From NCBI GenBank assembly GCA_963717985.1, contig CAVQYC010000004.1, positions 372,001 through 436,000 of the forward strand: a stretch of DNA of 64,000 nt, read 5' to 3'. The DNA comes from BOG-1155 sp963717985. Its GTDB lineage: Bacteria > Desulfobacterota > Syntrophorhabdia > Syntrophorhabdales > WCHB1-27. Each line of letters starts with the position of its first letter. The first letter of the stretch is position 1. Positions 24,430 through 33,193 of the stretch are shown in pieces. The notes below the pieces were generated by a model. The model saw only the letters and a list, made by a program, of their open reading frames with translations. It searched no databases and was not told the DNA's origin. The position numbers were made by a program, and so were the translations under genes.

Positions 24430-26814
24430 GTGAAAGGCAAGACTCGATTGTTATTGATTTCAACAGTACTTATCCTCGGCATGTGCTTCGCAGGGACCGG
24501 TGCCTTATGGGGGGCTGATTCAAGCCCTCCCCTGGCAGGGGCTTCGCCCGATGGGCAGACCGTCCTGGCGCAGACGGATGCGGCCGCACCGGCACCGACA
24601 CAAACCACACCGGGAGCAACAAGCACCACCGCTCCGGATAACAAGAGCGTGCCCGTAACCGAGGTGACGGTAACGGCGCAGAAGCCAAAGGAAGGCAGGC
24701 CGGAGGCGGGGAACGGGTTTGTCGAACGTAAACAGAATGAGACGGCGACGCAGGACACAGTGACCAAGGAAGGCATAAGCTTGGTCGGTGGTCCGGGCCA
24801 GACAAACATCTTGAAGGCGCTCGATTTGCTGCCTTCAGTGAACTTTCAAGCCTCCGATCCTTACGGTTTTGCCTTCTCACCCATCTCGATGCGGATAAGA
24901 GGACAGCAGGCTATCAGTCTGGGCACTATGATCGAAGGGATACCCGTCTGGGGGATCCAGCAGCCGGGACCGCGTCTGGACACATTCGACCTGGAGAATT
25001 TTCAATCGATAACGCTCTACCGGGGCGCCGCGCCACCCGACAAGGGGCTCGGCGGAATGAACACGGCCGGGGCCCTCGATATCGGCATACTCAAACCCTC
25101 GAGCACCTTCGATGCGACAATCAAGCAGAGCTTCGGCTCTTTTGATCTCATGCGCACCTATGCCCGCATCGATTCCGGAAACCTGCCCACGGGCACCGCA
25201 TTCTTCATCTCCGGGTCCACCACCGACGCCGACAAATGGAAAGGCGACGGGCAGGCCCCCGAGTACCGCGACCACCTCTCTTTCGGCGTGACACAGGTCT
25301 TTTCTCCTTTCGTCAAAGCCGAGCTCTACGCCGACTACAACAACCAGAACCTCTATTCCTATAGAGCGCTCACTTACGCGCAGTCCAAGGACCTTTCCGT
25401 TTACAACCGGTATGACTACAATGAGGTACTTACCGGTAAAGCCTCTCAAGACGTCAACTACGCCGGTTTCAATTACACTCAGCAGAAAGATTTCAATACG
25501 ATGGGCACCCTCTCGATAACGCCCACGGAAACGACGTCTATCACGTTCAAGCCTTACTACTGGTACGAAGATAAACCGGCATGGGCGGGGGTAACGTCGA
25601 TACCGGGGATTTCAGGTACAACAAATGGAGTCCAGGACTGGGAAAACAAGTTTAACCGTTACGGCGGCGTCCTCGAGTATAAGACCCTGCTCGCCGGCAC
25701 TACCGTGAAGGCGGGCTACTGGTACGAAAGCTTTAATTTGACTACAATCGACAATTACTATACCGTGCAAAACGGGGGACTCGTCTATAATCGGACACTT
25801 AATCCATCCCCTGATGGAAGGGGGACTATCAACAGTCCTTACGTAAGGGTGCAAAGGGATTTCTTTAAGGATCTCCATATTGATGTAGGGGTCCGTTATA
25901 TGGATATGCAGACACCGGGTGAGACCGCCATCTTGTCATATACGGGGCCCAACGCCAATCTCAATTACAACAGCAGAACGAACGAGAAGTGGCTCCCCTA
26001 CGCCGGGGCGAGCTATTCGCTTAATTCAGAGACGAGTATCTATGGCAACTACGGGCGCAACTACGCCTTTCCCCAGAGCTGGCCGAACCTGCTCTCCAAC
26101 TTCATCGCCTCTCAATCGGCTTACACCAAGGCTGGCGAGAATATCCAGTATCTCGCGAATCAAATAAAGATGGGGGCGTCGGACAACTGCGAGCTGGGTG
26201 TCCGTTACAACAACAAGAGGTTCTCGATCATCACGGACGTTTTCTATTCCGTCTATCAGAACAAGCTGTTTAGCGTGTATGACCCCGCCTCCGGCCTGAG
26301 CATCCCGCAAGCCGTCGGAGACGAAAGGGTCTACGGGGCCGAGCTGGAGCTAGGCCTCAACGTTATCGATAACCTGAGGGCCTTCGCCTCCATTTCCTAT
26401 AATAAGTCCCAGATCGAGTCGAATATCGCGACAGGCGCGACCACGTTTGTCGCTGCCAAGGGAAAAGAGGCGCCCGACACCCCGCCAATTCTTGCCAAGA
26501 TCGGCGCCACCTACAATCTCTATGGCGTGAACATAACCCCCATGGTCAAATATGTAGATGCGCGCTATGGCGACGTGCTGAACGAACAAAGGGTTTCTCC
26601 GTACTGGGTAGAGGACCTTTATGTGAACTATAAATTGCCGCCATCTTATACATCATTTGTCTACCTGAAGGAAGCCACCCTGGGGTTAGCCATTCTTAAT
26701 GTCTTGAACGAGCGGTATATCTCCGCGATCACGGCCTTTGATTACTCTCAAAGCGGCTCGTACATGGTCGGCGCCCCGAGGGCATTCGCGCTTACCTACA
26801 TGGCGAAATTCTAA
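24430..26814 (+). CDS. TonB-dependent outer-membrane receptor (probable Mo/W chelate)
   Basis: The 794-residue protein has a signal peptide (LLLISTVLILGMCFAG), a Pro/Thr-rich spacer, a TonB box (EVTVTAQ, about residue 78), a plug domain (about 110-230, SMRIRGQQAISLGTMIEGIP), and a 22-strand-type barrel ending in aromatic Phe (YMAKF). It imports a scarce chelate across the outer membrane using TonB. GTG 24430 is preferred over the in-frame ATG at 24409, since GGAAGGAGG lies 8 nt before it. It is the first gene of an operon with moeA and a dedicated TonB-ExbBD set, behind ModE-like boxes, so a molybdenum or tungsten species is the likely cargo. The substrate is inference. Confidence 0.88.
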   Translation: MKGKTRLLLISTVLILGMCFAGTGALWGADSSPPLAGASPDGQTVLAQTDAAAPAPTQTTPGATSTTAPDNKSVPVTEVTVTAQKPKEGRPEAGNGFVERKQNETATQDTVTKEGISLVGGPGQTNILKALDLLPSVNFQASDPYGFAFSPISMRIRGQQAISLGTMIEGIPVWGIQQPGPRLDTFDLENFQSITLYRGAAPPDKGLGGMNTAGALDIGILKPSSTFDATIKQSFGSFDLMRTYARIDSGNLPTGTAFFISGSTTDADKWKGDGQAPEYRDHLSFGVTQVFSPFVKAELYADYNNQNLYSYRALTYAQSKDLSVYNRYDYNEVLTGKASQDVNYAGFNYTQQKDFNTMGTLSITPTETTSITFKPYYWYEDKPAWAGVTSIPGISGTTNGVQDWENKFNRYGGVLEYKTLLAGTTVKAGYWYESFNLTTIDNYYTVQNGGLVYNRTLNPSPDGRGTINSPYVRVQRDFFKDLHIDVGVRYMDMQTPGETAILSYTGPNANLNYNSRTNEKWLPYAGASYSLNSETSIYGNYGRNYAFPQSWPNLLSNFIASQSAYTKAGENIQYLANQIKMGASDNCELGVRYNNKRFSIITDVFYSVYQNKLFSVYDPASGLSIPQAVGDERVYGAELELGLNVIDNLRAFASISYNKSQIESNIATGATTFVAAKGKEAPDTPPILAKIGATYNLYGVNITPMVKYVDARYGDVLNEQRVSPYWVEDLYVNYKLPPSYTSFVYLKEATLGLAILNVLNERYISAITAFDYSQSGSYMVGAPRAFALTYMAKF

Positions 26815-26885
26815 GGGCGGCATTTCAGCCGTCATGACGAAATCATTACGAGACAGTTAACATCAAGAAACAGAGGAGTCAAGGA

Positions 26886-28166
26886 ATGGCGAGTTATCAA
26901 GAGGCGCTGGAAAAACTGCTCGGGCACATCACGATCCTGGATGTCGAGGAGAAGCCCCTTCTCGGGTCCCTCGGGCAGGTGCTGGCCGAAGACGTCCGTG
27001 CCGGTTTCAACTTGCCCGCATCACGCACCTCGGGTCCCGACGGATATGCGGTGAGATCTCAGGATGTCAAAGGGGCCTGCAAGGAGAGCCCCGTTGTCCT
27101 GGCCGTTACGGAGACGGTGAGGGCCGGCCGCCTGCCGCGAAGCCGGGTGAAACGCGGCACGGCTGTCCGAATTATGACGGGGTCCGTTGTGCCGGAGGGG
27201 GCCGATTGCGTGGTTCGGTTCGAGGACACGGATGAGCCGGGAGACAAGAACGGGCCGAGCCGTCTGAAAATTCGTGAAGTGCGGATATATGTGTCGCCGT
27301 CCCCGGGCGCGAACATCCGGCCCGCCGGGAGCAACGCGCGGGAGGGGAGCCTCATATTGTCCAGGGGGACGGTCATCGGACCGCCCCAGATCTCCGCGCT
27401 CGCGGCGTTGGGAAGAAGGAGGGTCAAGGTTACCCGTCGCCCGGTGATCGGAGTAATAGCTACAGGCGACGAGCTGGTCAGCCCGGGAAGGGGCCTTAAG
27501 CCCGGAAAAACTTATGACTGCAACACGGCCGCCATGGCGTCCCTCGTCATGCATTATGGGGGCATACCAAGAATGCTGGGCAGGGCCCGCGATAACGAGG
27601 CATCCGTTCGGGCCAGGATCGAGAAGAGCATGGCTTTGGATGCCCTCATCACTACCGGCGGCGTTTCCATGGGAGACTTCGACCTGGTCCGGCTCACGCT
27701 CGGTAAGCTTGGGAAAATAGTCTTTTCCAGAATTAAGATGGGACCGGGGGCGGCCCTCGCCTTCGGCGTGATCCAGAGATCGTCAAACAACGAGAGCACT
27801 TCCCTCCTGCCCGTATTTGCCTTGGCCGGGCCGCCGACCGGGTGCCTTATTAATTTCGAGACCCTGGTAAGACCTGCCCTTCTTAAAATGCGTGGTTTCG
27901 AGAGAGTGGACCACCCCACAGTCGGCGCAATAGCCGTAGATTCCGTCTCCGACAGAAAGCCGATGGCTTTTGTGAGGTGGACAAACCTAACAGGAACAGA
28001 AGGCAAATATCGGGTCGAGCTCAATGTCGCAGAGAGAATGGGGGCTCTTGCCTCGATAGCGACCGCCAACTCGCTTACCATTGTCCGGGAGGGCACGGTG
28101 GTCGACGCCGGCGACAAGGTCGAAGTCCTGCCGCTGGACTGGTGCGGGCCTGATATCCGTCCGTAA
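26886..28166 (+). CDS. moeA: Divergent MoeA-like molybdopterin molybdenumtransferase
   Basis: The 426-residue length and domain order fit MoeA, which inserts molybdate or tungstate into adenylylated molybdopterin. Recognisable motifs are PDGYAV (here SGPDGYAV for the usual SAMDGYAV, retaining the catalytic Asp), VRIMTGSVVPEGADCVVRFE, VIATGDELV, TTGGVSMGDFDLV and PGAALAFGVI. The usual PGNP motif is GPPTG here, so the protein is divergent and may be a tungsten- or operon-specific paralogue. ATG 26886 follows GGAGTCAAGGA. It is flanked by the receptor gene (72 bp) and a binding protein gene (12 bp). Confidence 0.88.
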   Translation: MASYQEALEKLLGHITILDVEEKPLLGSLGQVLAEDVRAGFNLPASRTSGPDGYAVRSQDVKGACKESPVVLAVTETVRAGRLPRSRVKRGTAVRIMTGSVVPEGADCVVRFEDTDEPGDKNGPSRLKIREVRIYVSPSPGANIRPAGSNAREGSLILSRGTVIGPPQISALAALGRRRVKVTRRPVIGVIATGDELVSPGRGLKPGKTYDCNTAAMASLVMHYGGIPRMLGRARDNEASVRARIEKSMALDALITTGGVSMGDFDLVRLTLGKLGKIVFSRIKMGPGAALAFGVIQRSSNNESTSLLPVFALAGPPTGCLINFETLVRPALLKMRGFERVDHPTVGAIAVDSVSDRKPMAFVRWTNLTGTEGKYRVELNVAERMGALASIATANSLTIVREGTVVDAGDKVEVLPLDWCGPDIRP

Positions 28167-28178
28167 AGGGGGACCCCT

Positions 28179-29261
28179 GTGCTTAAGAATTTCAAGGCGT
28201 ACCGCAGCGCATGGTTAAGGATCGAGATCGGATTGGGGGCAGTACTCCTTGTTGTTTTTGGACCATGCGGCGTGGCGCAGAGCCAGCAATCGGTTCTGAG
28301 GGCTGAAGGTACACGGTACGTGACCGATATGGCCGGGAGAAAGGTTGCGCTTCCGAAGCAGGTGAAACGCATTGTCACCCTTGGTCCGGTTCCGGTGCTC
28401 AACAGCTTTATCTTCGCCCTGGGAGAGGGAGAAAGAATCGTCAATGGTCTACCCTTCTCCTTTGCAAGATCGCCGCGCTACAAGTACCAGACCCTTTTCG
28501 CCCCGGTGCTGGCCCACGAGCCGGATTTGCAGGGGAGCGGCGGAGGACAAGTCGATATCGAGGCATTGCTCAAAGCACGCCCCGACGTGATATTCGCCAT
28601 GGACCGGTTGACAACCGACTCGCTCGAAAGAAAAGGGTTTGCAGTGGTCTTTCTCTCGTGGCGGCAGCCCGAGGATGTGAAGGCGCTGATGCGGCTGGTC
28701 GGAGAAGTTCTCAACCGGGAGGATGCCGCGGCTGAATACATCAGGTACTTTGACGACACGGTGAGGCGGGTCAGGGAAGTGGTATCCCAGGTTCCGCAGA
28801 AAGAGCGACCGAGGGTCCTGTTCTGCACCGTGAGAACCCTCACTCAGCCGCACCTGATCGCTGAATGGTGGATCGAGGCGGCCGGAGGGATTAGCGTGAC
28901 AAATGACGGACGAAGGATGGAAAGCTTTACCTTTTCCCTGGAGCAGATGCTTGCCTGGAACCCTGACGTCTTGCTTGTCTCGGGTCAGGAAGACTTGAAA
29001 GAAGTTTACGAGGACCGCCGTTTCGGCGTAATCAAGGCCGTAAAGTCGCGCAGGGTCTATGTCGCCCCCATCGCTGCCCACCTGTGGGCAAACAGGACGG
29101 TCGAACAACCTCTCACCGTGCTTTGGGCGGCGCAGATATTCTACCCGGAACTGTTCAAGAACCTGGACTTCGTGAAGGAGATGGAGTATTTCTACGGCCG
29201 GTTCTTCCATTACCGGATGTCCGATCTGGAAGCGCGAGAAATCCTGAACAGAAAATTTTAA
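28179..29261 (+). CDS. Periplasmic metal/chelate-binding protein (MolA/FecB/BtuF-like)
   Basis: The 360-residue protein has an N-terminal membrane/signal segment (LGAVLLVVFGPCGVAQS) and the TroA-type start YVTDMAGRKVALPKQVKRIV. ARPDVIF and NPDVLLVSG mark the two lobes of the clamshell. These are features of cluster A binding proteins for ABC importers of siderophores, cobalamin and, for MolA of Haemophilus influenzae, molybdate and tungstate. GTG 28179 is preceded by AAAGGGGG. It lies 12 bp after moeA. No permease or ATPase partner is encoded in the window, which is unusual for this family. Confidence 0.85.
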   Translation: MLKNFKAYRSAWLRIEIGLGAVLLVVFGPCGVAQSQQSVLRAEGTRYVTDMAGRKVALPKQVKRIVTLGPVPVLNSFIFALGEGERIVNGLPFSFARSPRYKYQTLFAPVLAHEPDLQGSGGGQVDIEALLKARPDVIFAMDRLTTDSLERKGFAVVFLSWRQPEDVKALMRLVGEVLNREDAAAEYIRYFDDTVRRVREVVSQVPQKERPRVLFCTVRTLTQPHLIAEWWIEAAGGISVTNDGRRMESFTFSLEQMLAWNPDVLLVSGQEDLKEVYEDRRFGVIKAVKSRRVYVAPIAAHLWANRTVEQPLTVLWAAQIFYPELFKNLDFVKEMEYFYGRFFHYRMSDLEAREILNRKF

Positions 29262-29294
29262 ATAGACTCACGATTATGCAAGGAGGAGCCTGTC

Positions 29295-30317
29295 ATGTTT
29301 GAGCAATTGCTGAAAAACGCCCGCGCCGGTGATTTGACACCGGAATTGGCCCTGAGGATTCTTGAAGATTCACGCCGTCCGGAAAACGCCCTCAAGCTTT
29401 TTGGGATTGCTTCGGAGCTTAGGGACAAATACATTGGCCGCGAGCTCTGGTGGACAGCCGCCATCGAAGGCATAATGCCATGCAAGCTCGTTCCCCCGTG
29501 CTCGTATTGCAGCTATACCAATCACGAGATTATGAGTGAAGAGTCGCTGCTCAAGGCGCTCAGAGCGTTGGAACAACTCGGATTTAGACACCTTCACTTA
29601 AGCGGAGGTACAAATCCTGCGGGATACGACAACGAGATCATCGGCATGGTCAAAGCCATGAGGGCGGTCTCGGACATCGATATCGAGGTGAACCTTGGCC
29701 CATCCATCACGCGCGAAACAGTGAGGGAGCTGAAGAAACTCGGAGTATCCAGCATCACCAGTTCTTTGGAGACTTTCAACGAGGAGATATTCAAGGCCGC
29801 GAAACCCGGAGACAGTCTGGAAAAACGGAAAGAGCTTCTTGAGATATGCGAGGCGGAGGGTATGCCCACACGGGGCATGATGCTCGTGGGGCTTGGCGAA
29901 AGCTATCAAGACCGCATCAATCAACTCTTCTATCTAAGGCGCTTCAAAGGTCTCCTCCATGTGCGGTTCTCACGCTTCTCCCCGTCTCCGTCAACAGCAT
30001 ACCGGGATCGCCCGCGCTGTTCGCCCTGGGAGCTCGCCCGCACGATCGCGGTGGCGCGGCTGATCATGCCCCGTGTGCAGCTTGGACTGGCGGCGGGCAA
30101 CAGCCACGACGACATCCCGCTCTGGTTCCTGGCCGGAGGAGGAAATCAACTCCTTGGCGCGGGAGCGGGGAGGAAAAAAGCAGCGGAGCGGTCGGAAGCG
30201 GGGGTAACGCATCTCGCGGAGGATGTGGCCGTTCACAGCCGCATGGAGATCCAGGAACGCTACATCCGGGAAATGGGCCTCAGTATCACCAAAACACCCG
30301 GCCATACAAAGCAATGA
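29295..30317 (+). CDS. Radical-SAM enzyme with CX5CX2C motif (HcgA/HmdB- and BioB-like)
   Basis: The 340-residue protein has the TIM-barrel layout of the BioB/HydE/PylB radical-SAM group, but the cluster motif reads CKLVPPCSYC (about residues 60-69), that is CX5CX2C instead of CX3CX2C. That unusual spacing is the published signature of HmdB/HcgA, which takes part in making the pyridinol cofactor of [Fe]-hydrogenase. Other segments: FRHLHLSGGTNPAGYD (GGE-like SAM site), DIEVNLGPSI and MPTRGMMLVGLGE. AAGGAGG precedes ATG 29295. It is coupled to the downstream DUF364 gene through an ATGA overlap. It may build or modify an organic metal ligand; this role is inferred. Confidence 0.85.
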   Translation: MFEQLLKNARAGDLTPELALRILEDSRRPENALKLFGIASELRDKYIGRELWWTAAIEGIMPCKLVPPCSYCSYTNHEIMSEESLLKALRALEQLGFRHLHLSGGTNPAGYDNEIIGMVKAMRAVSDIDIEVNLGPSITRETVRELKKLGVSSITSSLETFNEEIFKAAKPGDSLEKRKELLEICEAEGMPTRGMMLVGLGESYQDRINQLFYLRRFKGLLHVRFSRFSPSPSTAYRDRPRCSPWELARTIAVARLIMPRVQLGLAAGNSHDDIPLWFLAGGGNQLLGAGAGRKKAAERSEAGVTHLAEDVAVHSRMEIQERYIREMGLSITKTPGHTKQ

Positions 30318-31171
30318 AACGGTTGGAATCTATAACCTATCGGCCTGGCGACATTCTAAGAGATACCGTCCGCGAGATTCGGGATATTCTTGGGGACACC
30401 CTTGAAACCCTGACGCTCGAAAGAATTGTCATAGGGCTCTTCTTCACGGGGGTCAAGCTAAGTGGCGGTGCGGGAGGGTTGTGCTTTACCCCGATAAAAG
30501 CCGTACCGGACGCGGTATGCTGTCCGAGTTCCGCACGGGCCATGCCTGCTTCCGGCAAGCTCAGGGGGAGGAAGGCTATGGAGTTTGTGGATGAAATACT
30601 GGGCGGCAATCCATTGAAAAGGGCCATGGGCATTGCGGTAGTGAACGCGCTCTCCGTGATGTGCTGGAAAGAAAGACCTCCGGTCGCCTATTCGATCAAG
30701 ACGGGTGTGGATGCAACAGACGAAGTGACGATTCCGGACGATGATTATGTCGTCGTGGTCGGCGCCATCATCCCCATTCTAAGAACTCTGAAACAGCGCA
30801 ACAAACCGTTCGGCATCCTGGAACTGGACCCTTTGACTTTAAAAGCGGATGAAATGAAATATTACATACCTGACGTCCTCGTCCCGGAAAAGGTCCCACG
30901 GGCAGGCGTGCTCATTATCACGGGGACGACGCTTATCAACAATACCCTCGAAGAGCTTCTCAGGATGAGAAAACCGGATGCCCGGGTGATCGTTATGGGT
31001 CCCACTGCAAGTATGCTCCCCGGGGCCTTCTTCAGGCGCGGGGTCAGTCTTCTGGGGGGTGTCATCGTGACCGAGCCGGACCGAGTCCTCGACGTTATTG
31101 CCGAAGGGGGTTCCGGTTACCACTTCTTTGAAAGGGGGGCGGAGAGGGTCGTTATACGGCCTTCCTATTAA
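30314..31171 (+). CDS. DUF4213/DUF364 putative heavy-metal-chelation protein
   Basis: ATG 30314 overlaps the radical-SAM stop by 4 nt (ATGA). The 285-residue product resembles the DUF4213 plus DUF364 pair, named for putative heavy-metal chelation: an N-terminal half with VIGLFFTGVKLSGGAGGLCF and an Ala/Gly-rich MGIAVVNALSV, and a C-terminal half with DYVVVVGAIIPILRTL and IITGTTLINNTLEELL. The family is poorly characterised; members often sit beside ABC metal importers in anaerobes. Conserved candidate ligands visible here are the Cys-Cys in AVCCPSSARAMP. It is presumably cytoplasmic. Metal, ligand or enzymatic function are not established. Confidence 0.75.
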   Translation: MKRLESITYRPGDILRDTVREIRDILGDTLETLTLERIVIGLFFTGVKLSGGAGGLCFTPIKAVPDAVCCPSSARAMPASGKLRGRKAMEFVDEILGGNPLKRAMGIAVVNALSVMCWKERPPVAYSIKTGVDATDEVTIPDDDYVVVVGAIIPILRTLKQRNKPFGILELDPLTLKADEMKYYIPDVLVPEKVPRAGVLIITGTTLINNTLEELLRMRKPDARVIVMGPTASMLPGAFFRRGVSLLGGVIVTEPDRVLDVIAEGGSGYHFFERGAERVVIRPSY

Positions 31172-31277
31172 GGACTTACCCGTAAATAGAGGCAAGGCGG
31201 CAGAATGGGAAATGGTCGAGAAAGAAGCGTTGAAGCGGGTCCGGAAGGTAAAACAACCCAAGGAGGACGACAGGCGT

Positions 31278-32123
31278 GTGCGGTATCTCTGGAATGAAGA
31301 GTGCCGGCCGCTCGTTGAAGCCCCGGCAACGGAAGGGGCACATGAGACCTCGACTATGAGCCACTCTTATACTAAACCGGCCGGCATATCACTGCTTGTC
31401 CACATCATCCTGCTCTGCCTCGCACTGCTCCTGACGGGACAGGCTGCATCATCTCCTGTCCCCGGCCCTCCCCCCATCGAAATAGAGATCGAGCCCTCCC
31501 GGCTCATCGATATGGGGAGCGGCACGCTGCACATTACGTCGGGGTCTCCGCCTCCCATGAAGGCAGCGAAGCCCAGGACAAGGATGGCCGCGACTGCTGT
31601 CCCCAAACCCACACCCTCCGAGCCGGCACCGCCTTCAGCCCCTACAAGTCTCGATCCGCCCCCTCCCCCTCTGCCGGGAGAGGTAAATGCGACATCGGTA
31701 ACCCTTCCTCTGCCGGGGGATAAGGAGACAACAGGGGGCGGAACAGGATCAGGCGCCGGGGGTGCATCCGGTGGGGGGAAAGGGACAGGTGGTAGTGGCG
31801 CCGGGACAGGCAGCTCCATCGGAGACGGAGAAGGCGGTGGAGACTATGCAGGCAACGGCCTGCGGTATGGGGCGCTTCCCAGATATCCAGGTTCCGCCAG
31901 AAGGGCGGGCCGGGAGGGCATAGTGACGGTCCGGGTCCTCGTGGGCGCAGACGGGAATGCCGCATCGGTGACGGTGCGTCAAAGCAGCGGCCGTGAGGAT
32001 TTCGATGATGCCGCGGTCCAGGCGGTGAAGAAATGGCGCTTCTCCCCCGCCCGAAGGGGAAAAGAGCCCGTGGCGAGTTTCCACGACGTGAGGATAAGGT
32101 TCCGCCTCGATGAGGGGCGCTAA
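31278..32123 (+). CDS. tonB: TonB energy-transducing protein
   Basis: A single N-terminal membrane anchor (ISLLVHIILLCLALLL) is followed by a long Pro-rich then Gly-rich periplasmic linker and a C-terminal TonB domain (LPRYPGSARRAGREGIVTVR, then DDAAVQAVKKWRFSPARR). It transmits proton-motive force to the outer-membrane receptor. The frame is open further upstream; GTG 31278, 11 nt after AGGAGG, and ATG 31356, just before the anchor, are the best start candidates. It is followed at once by exbB and exbD, so this operon carries its own motor. Confidence 0.88.
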   Translation: MRYLWNEECRPLVEAPATEGAHETSTMSHSYTKPAGISLLVHIILLCLALLLTGQAASSPVPGPPPIEIEIEPSRLIDMGSGTLHITSGSPPPMKAAKPRTRMAATAVPKPTPSEPAPPSAPTSLDPPPPPLPGEVNATSVTLPLPGDKETTGGGTGSGAGGASGGGKGTGGSGAGTGSSIGDGEGGGDYAGNGLRYGALPRYPGSARRAGREGIVTVRVLVGADGNAASVTVRQSSGREDFDDAAVQAVKKWRFSPARRGKEPVASFHDVRIRFRLDEGR

Positions 32124-32135
32124 GGAGGCAACACA

Positions 32136-32729
32136 ATGTTTCATGCACTTATGAAAGGAGGATGGATGATGCTCCCCCTTGCGGTCTGCTCGCTCGTGTC
32201 GGTGACGATCATCATCGAAAGGTTTCTCTTCTTCCGCCGCATCAGGGGGGAACACCGCGCCGAAGAAGTGCTTGCCCTCGTCCGTAAACAAAGGGCCGAT
32301 GAGGCGCTCGCCATCGCCGATGAGGCAGCGCTGCCGATCATGCGGGTATTGCGGACAGGCCTCACCCACGCCCCCGAGCCCTCGGGGGCCATGGAGTCCG
32401 CGGGGGTTGCCGAGCTCTCCCTCATGCGGCGGGGCCTCCCGGCCCTCGACACCATCATCACTCTTTCACCCCTTCTAGGACTTCTCGGTACCATCATCGG
32501 CATGATGAACTCCTTCAACCTCATGGCAGTATCCGGTCTCGGACAGCCCCACGCGGTAACGGGAGGGGTGGCGGAGGCCCTCGTCTGCACTGCCGCGGGC
32601 ATCACCGTGGCGGTGATCACCCTCATACCCTACAATTACTTCCTTGCGCGCATCGAGCGGGAGGCTGAGGCAATAGAAGCCTATGCGACCCGTCTCGAAA
32701 TCGCGCTCCCCGCAAAGGAGTGCCAATGA
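32136..32729 (+). CDS. exbB: ExbB/TolQ/MotA-type proton channel protein
   Basis: The 197-residue protein has three membrane helices: one N-terminal (MMLPLAVCSLVSVTIIIERF), and two in the C-terminal half (TIITLSPLLGLLGTIIGMM and VCTAAGITVAVITLIPYNYF), with the conserved TP-like LSPLLGLLGTIIGM loop of ExbB. With ExbD it forms the proton-driven motor that energises TonB. AAGGAGG lies 7 nt upstream of ATG 32136, 12 bp after tonB, and its stop overlaps the exbD start. Confidence 0.93.
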   Translation: MFHALMKGGWMMLPLAVCSLVSVTIIIERFLFFRRIRGEHRAEEVLALVRKQRADEALAIADEAALPIMRVLRTGLTHAPEPSGAMESAGVAELSLMRRGLPALDTIITLSPLLGLLGTIIGMMNSFNLMAVSGLGQPHAVTGGVAEALVCTAAGITVAVITLIPYNYFLARIEREAEAIEAYATRLEIALPAKECQ

Positions 32730-33136
32730 GGCTCCCGCGAAAATACAGGAAGAAGGCGCGCATCGAGATCATCCCCATGATCGACACCATGTTCTTCCTC
32801 CTCGTCTTCTTCATGGTGGCAACCCTCTCCATGACGGTCCAGCGGGGGATCTCCGTAAACCTCCCCCATGCGGCGAGCGCCCGTGATGAGATCAAGCAGG
32901 TGGTGACGCTCACCCTTACCAAAGAGGGGAAGCTCTACTTCGATAAAGAAGAAGTTGCCTCCCCCGCCGAGGCGGCCCTGCGCCTCGCCTCGAAAAACAA
33001 TGCCGATGGACAGGTCTCGGTGGTGATCAACGCCGACCGGGCCGTGGAGCACGGACACGTGATCGACCTCATGGACGCGGTGAGGCGGGCAGGGGTGAGC
33101 CGGATCGCGGTGGCGGTGAGGCCGCTTGCTCCGTAG
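32726..33136 (+). CDS. exbD: ExbD/TolR-type biopolymer transport protein
   Basis: The 136-residue protein has a basic N-terminus, one membrane helix with the essential Asp (IPMIDTMFFLLVFFMVATL), and a periplasmic domain ending in VRRAGVSRIAVAV. ATG 32726 overlaps the exbB stop by 4 nt. It completes the TonB motor and is the last gene of the plus-strand operon; the next gene converges from the right. Confidence 0.93.
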   Translation: MRLPRKYRKKARIEIIPMIDTMFFLLVFFMVATLSMTVQRGISVNLPHAASARDEIKQVVTLTLTKEGKLYFDKEEVASPAEAALRLASKNNADGQVSVVINADRAVEHGHVIDLMDAVRRAGVSRIAVAVRPLAP

Positions 33137-33193
33137 GGCTCTTCCTGCATGAGTCGATATACGATGAGATCCTGGAGCGACCGTCTTTCTTCC

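Noticed and set aside
29846..30313. N-terminal extension of the DUF364 protein
   Set aside because: The frame is open upstream but lies within the radical-SAM gene; the ATGA overlap at 30314 is the natural start.
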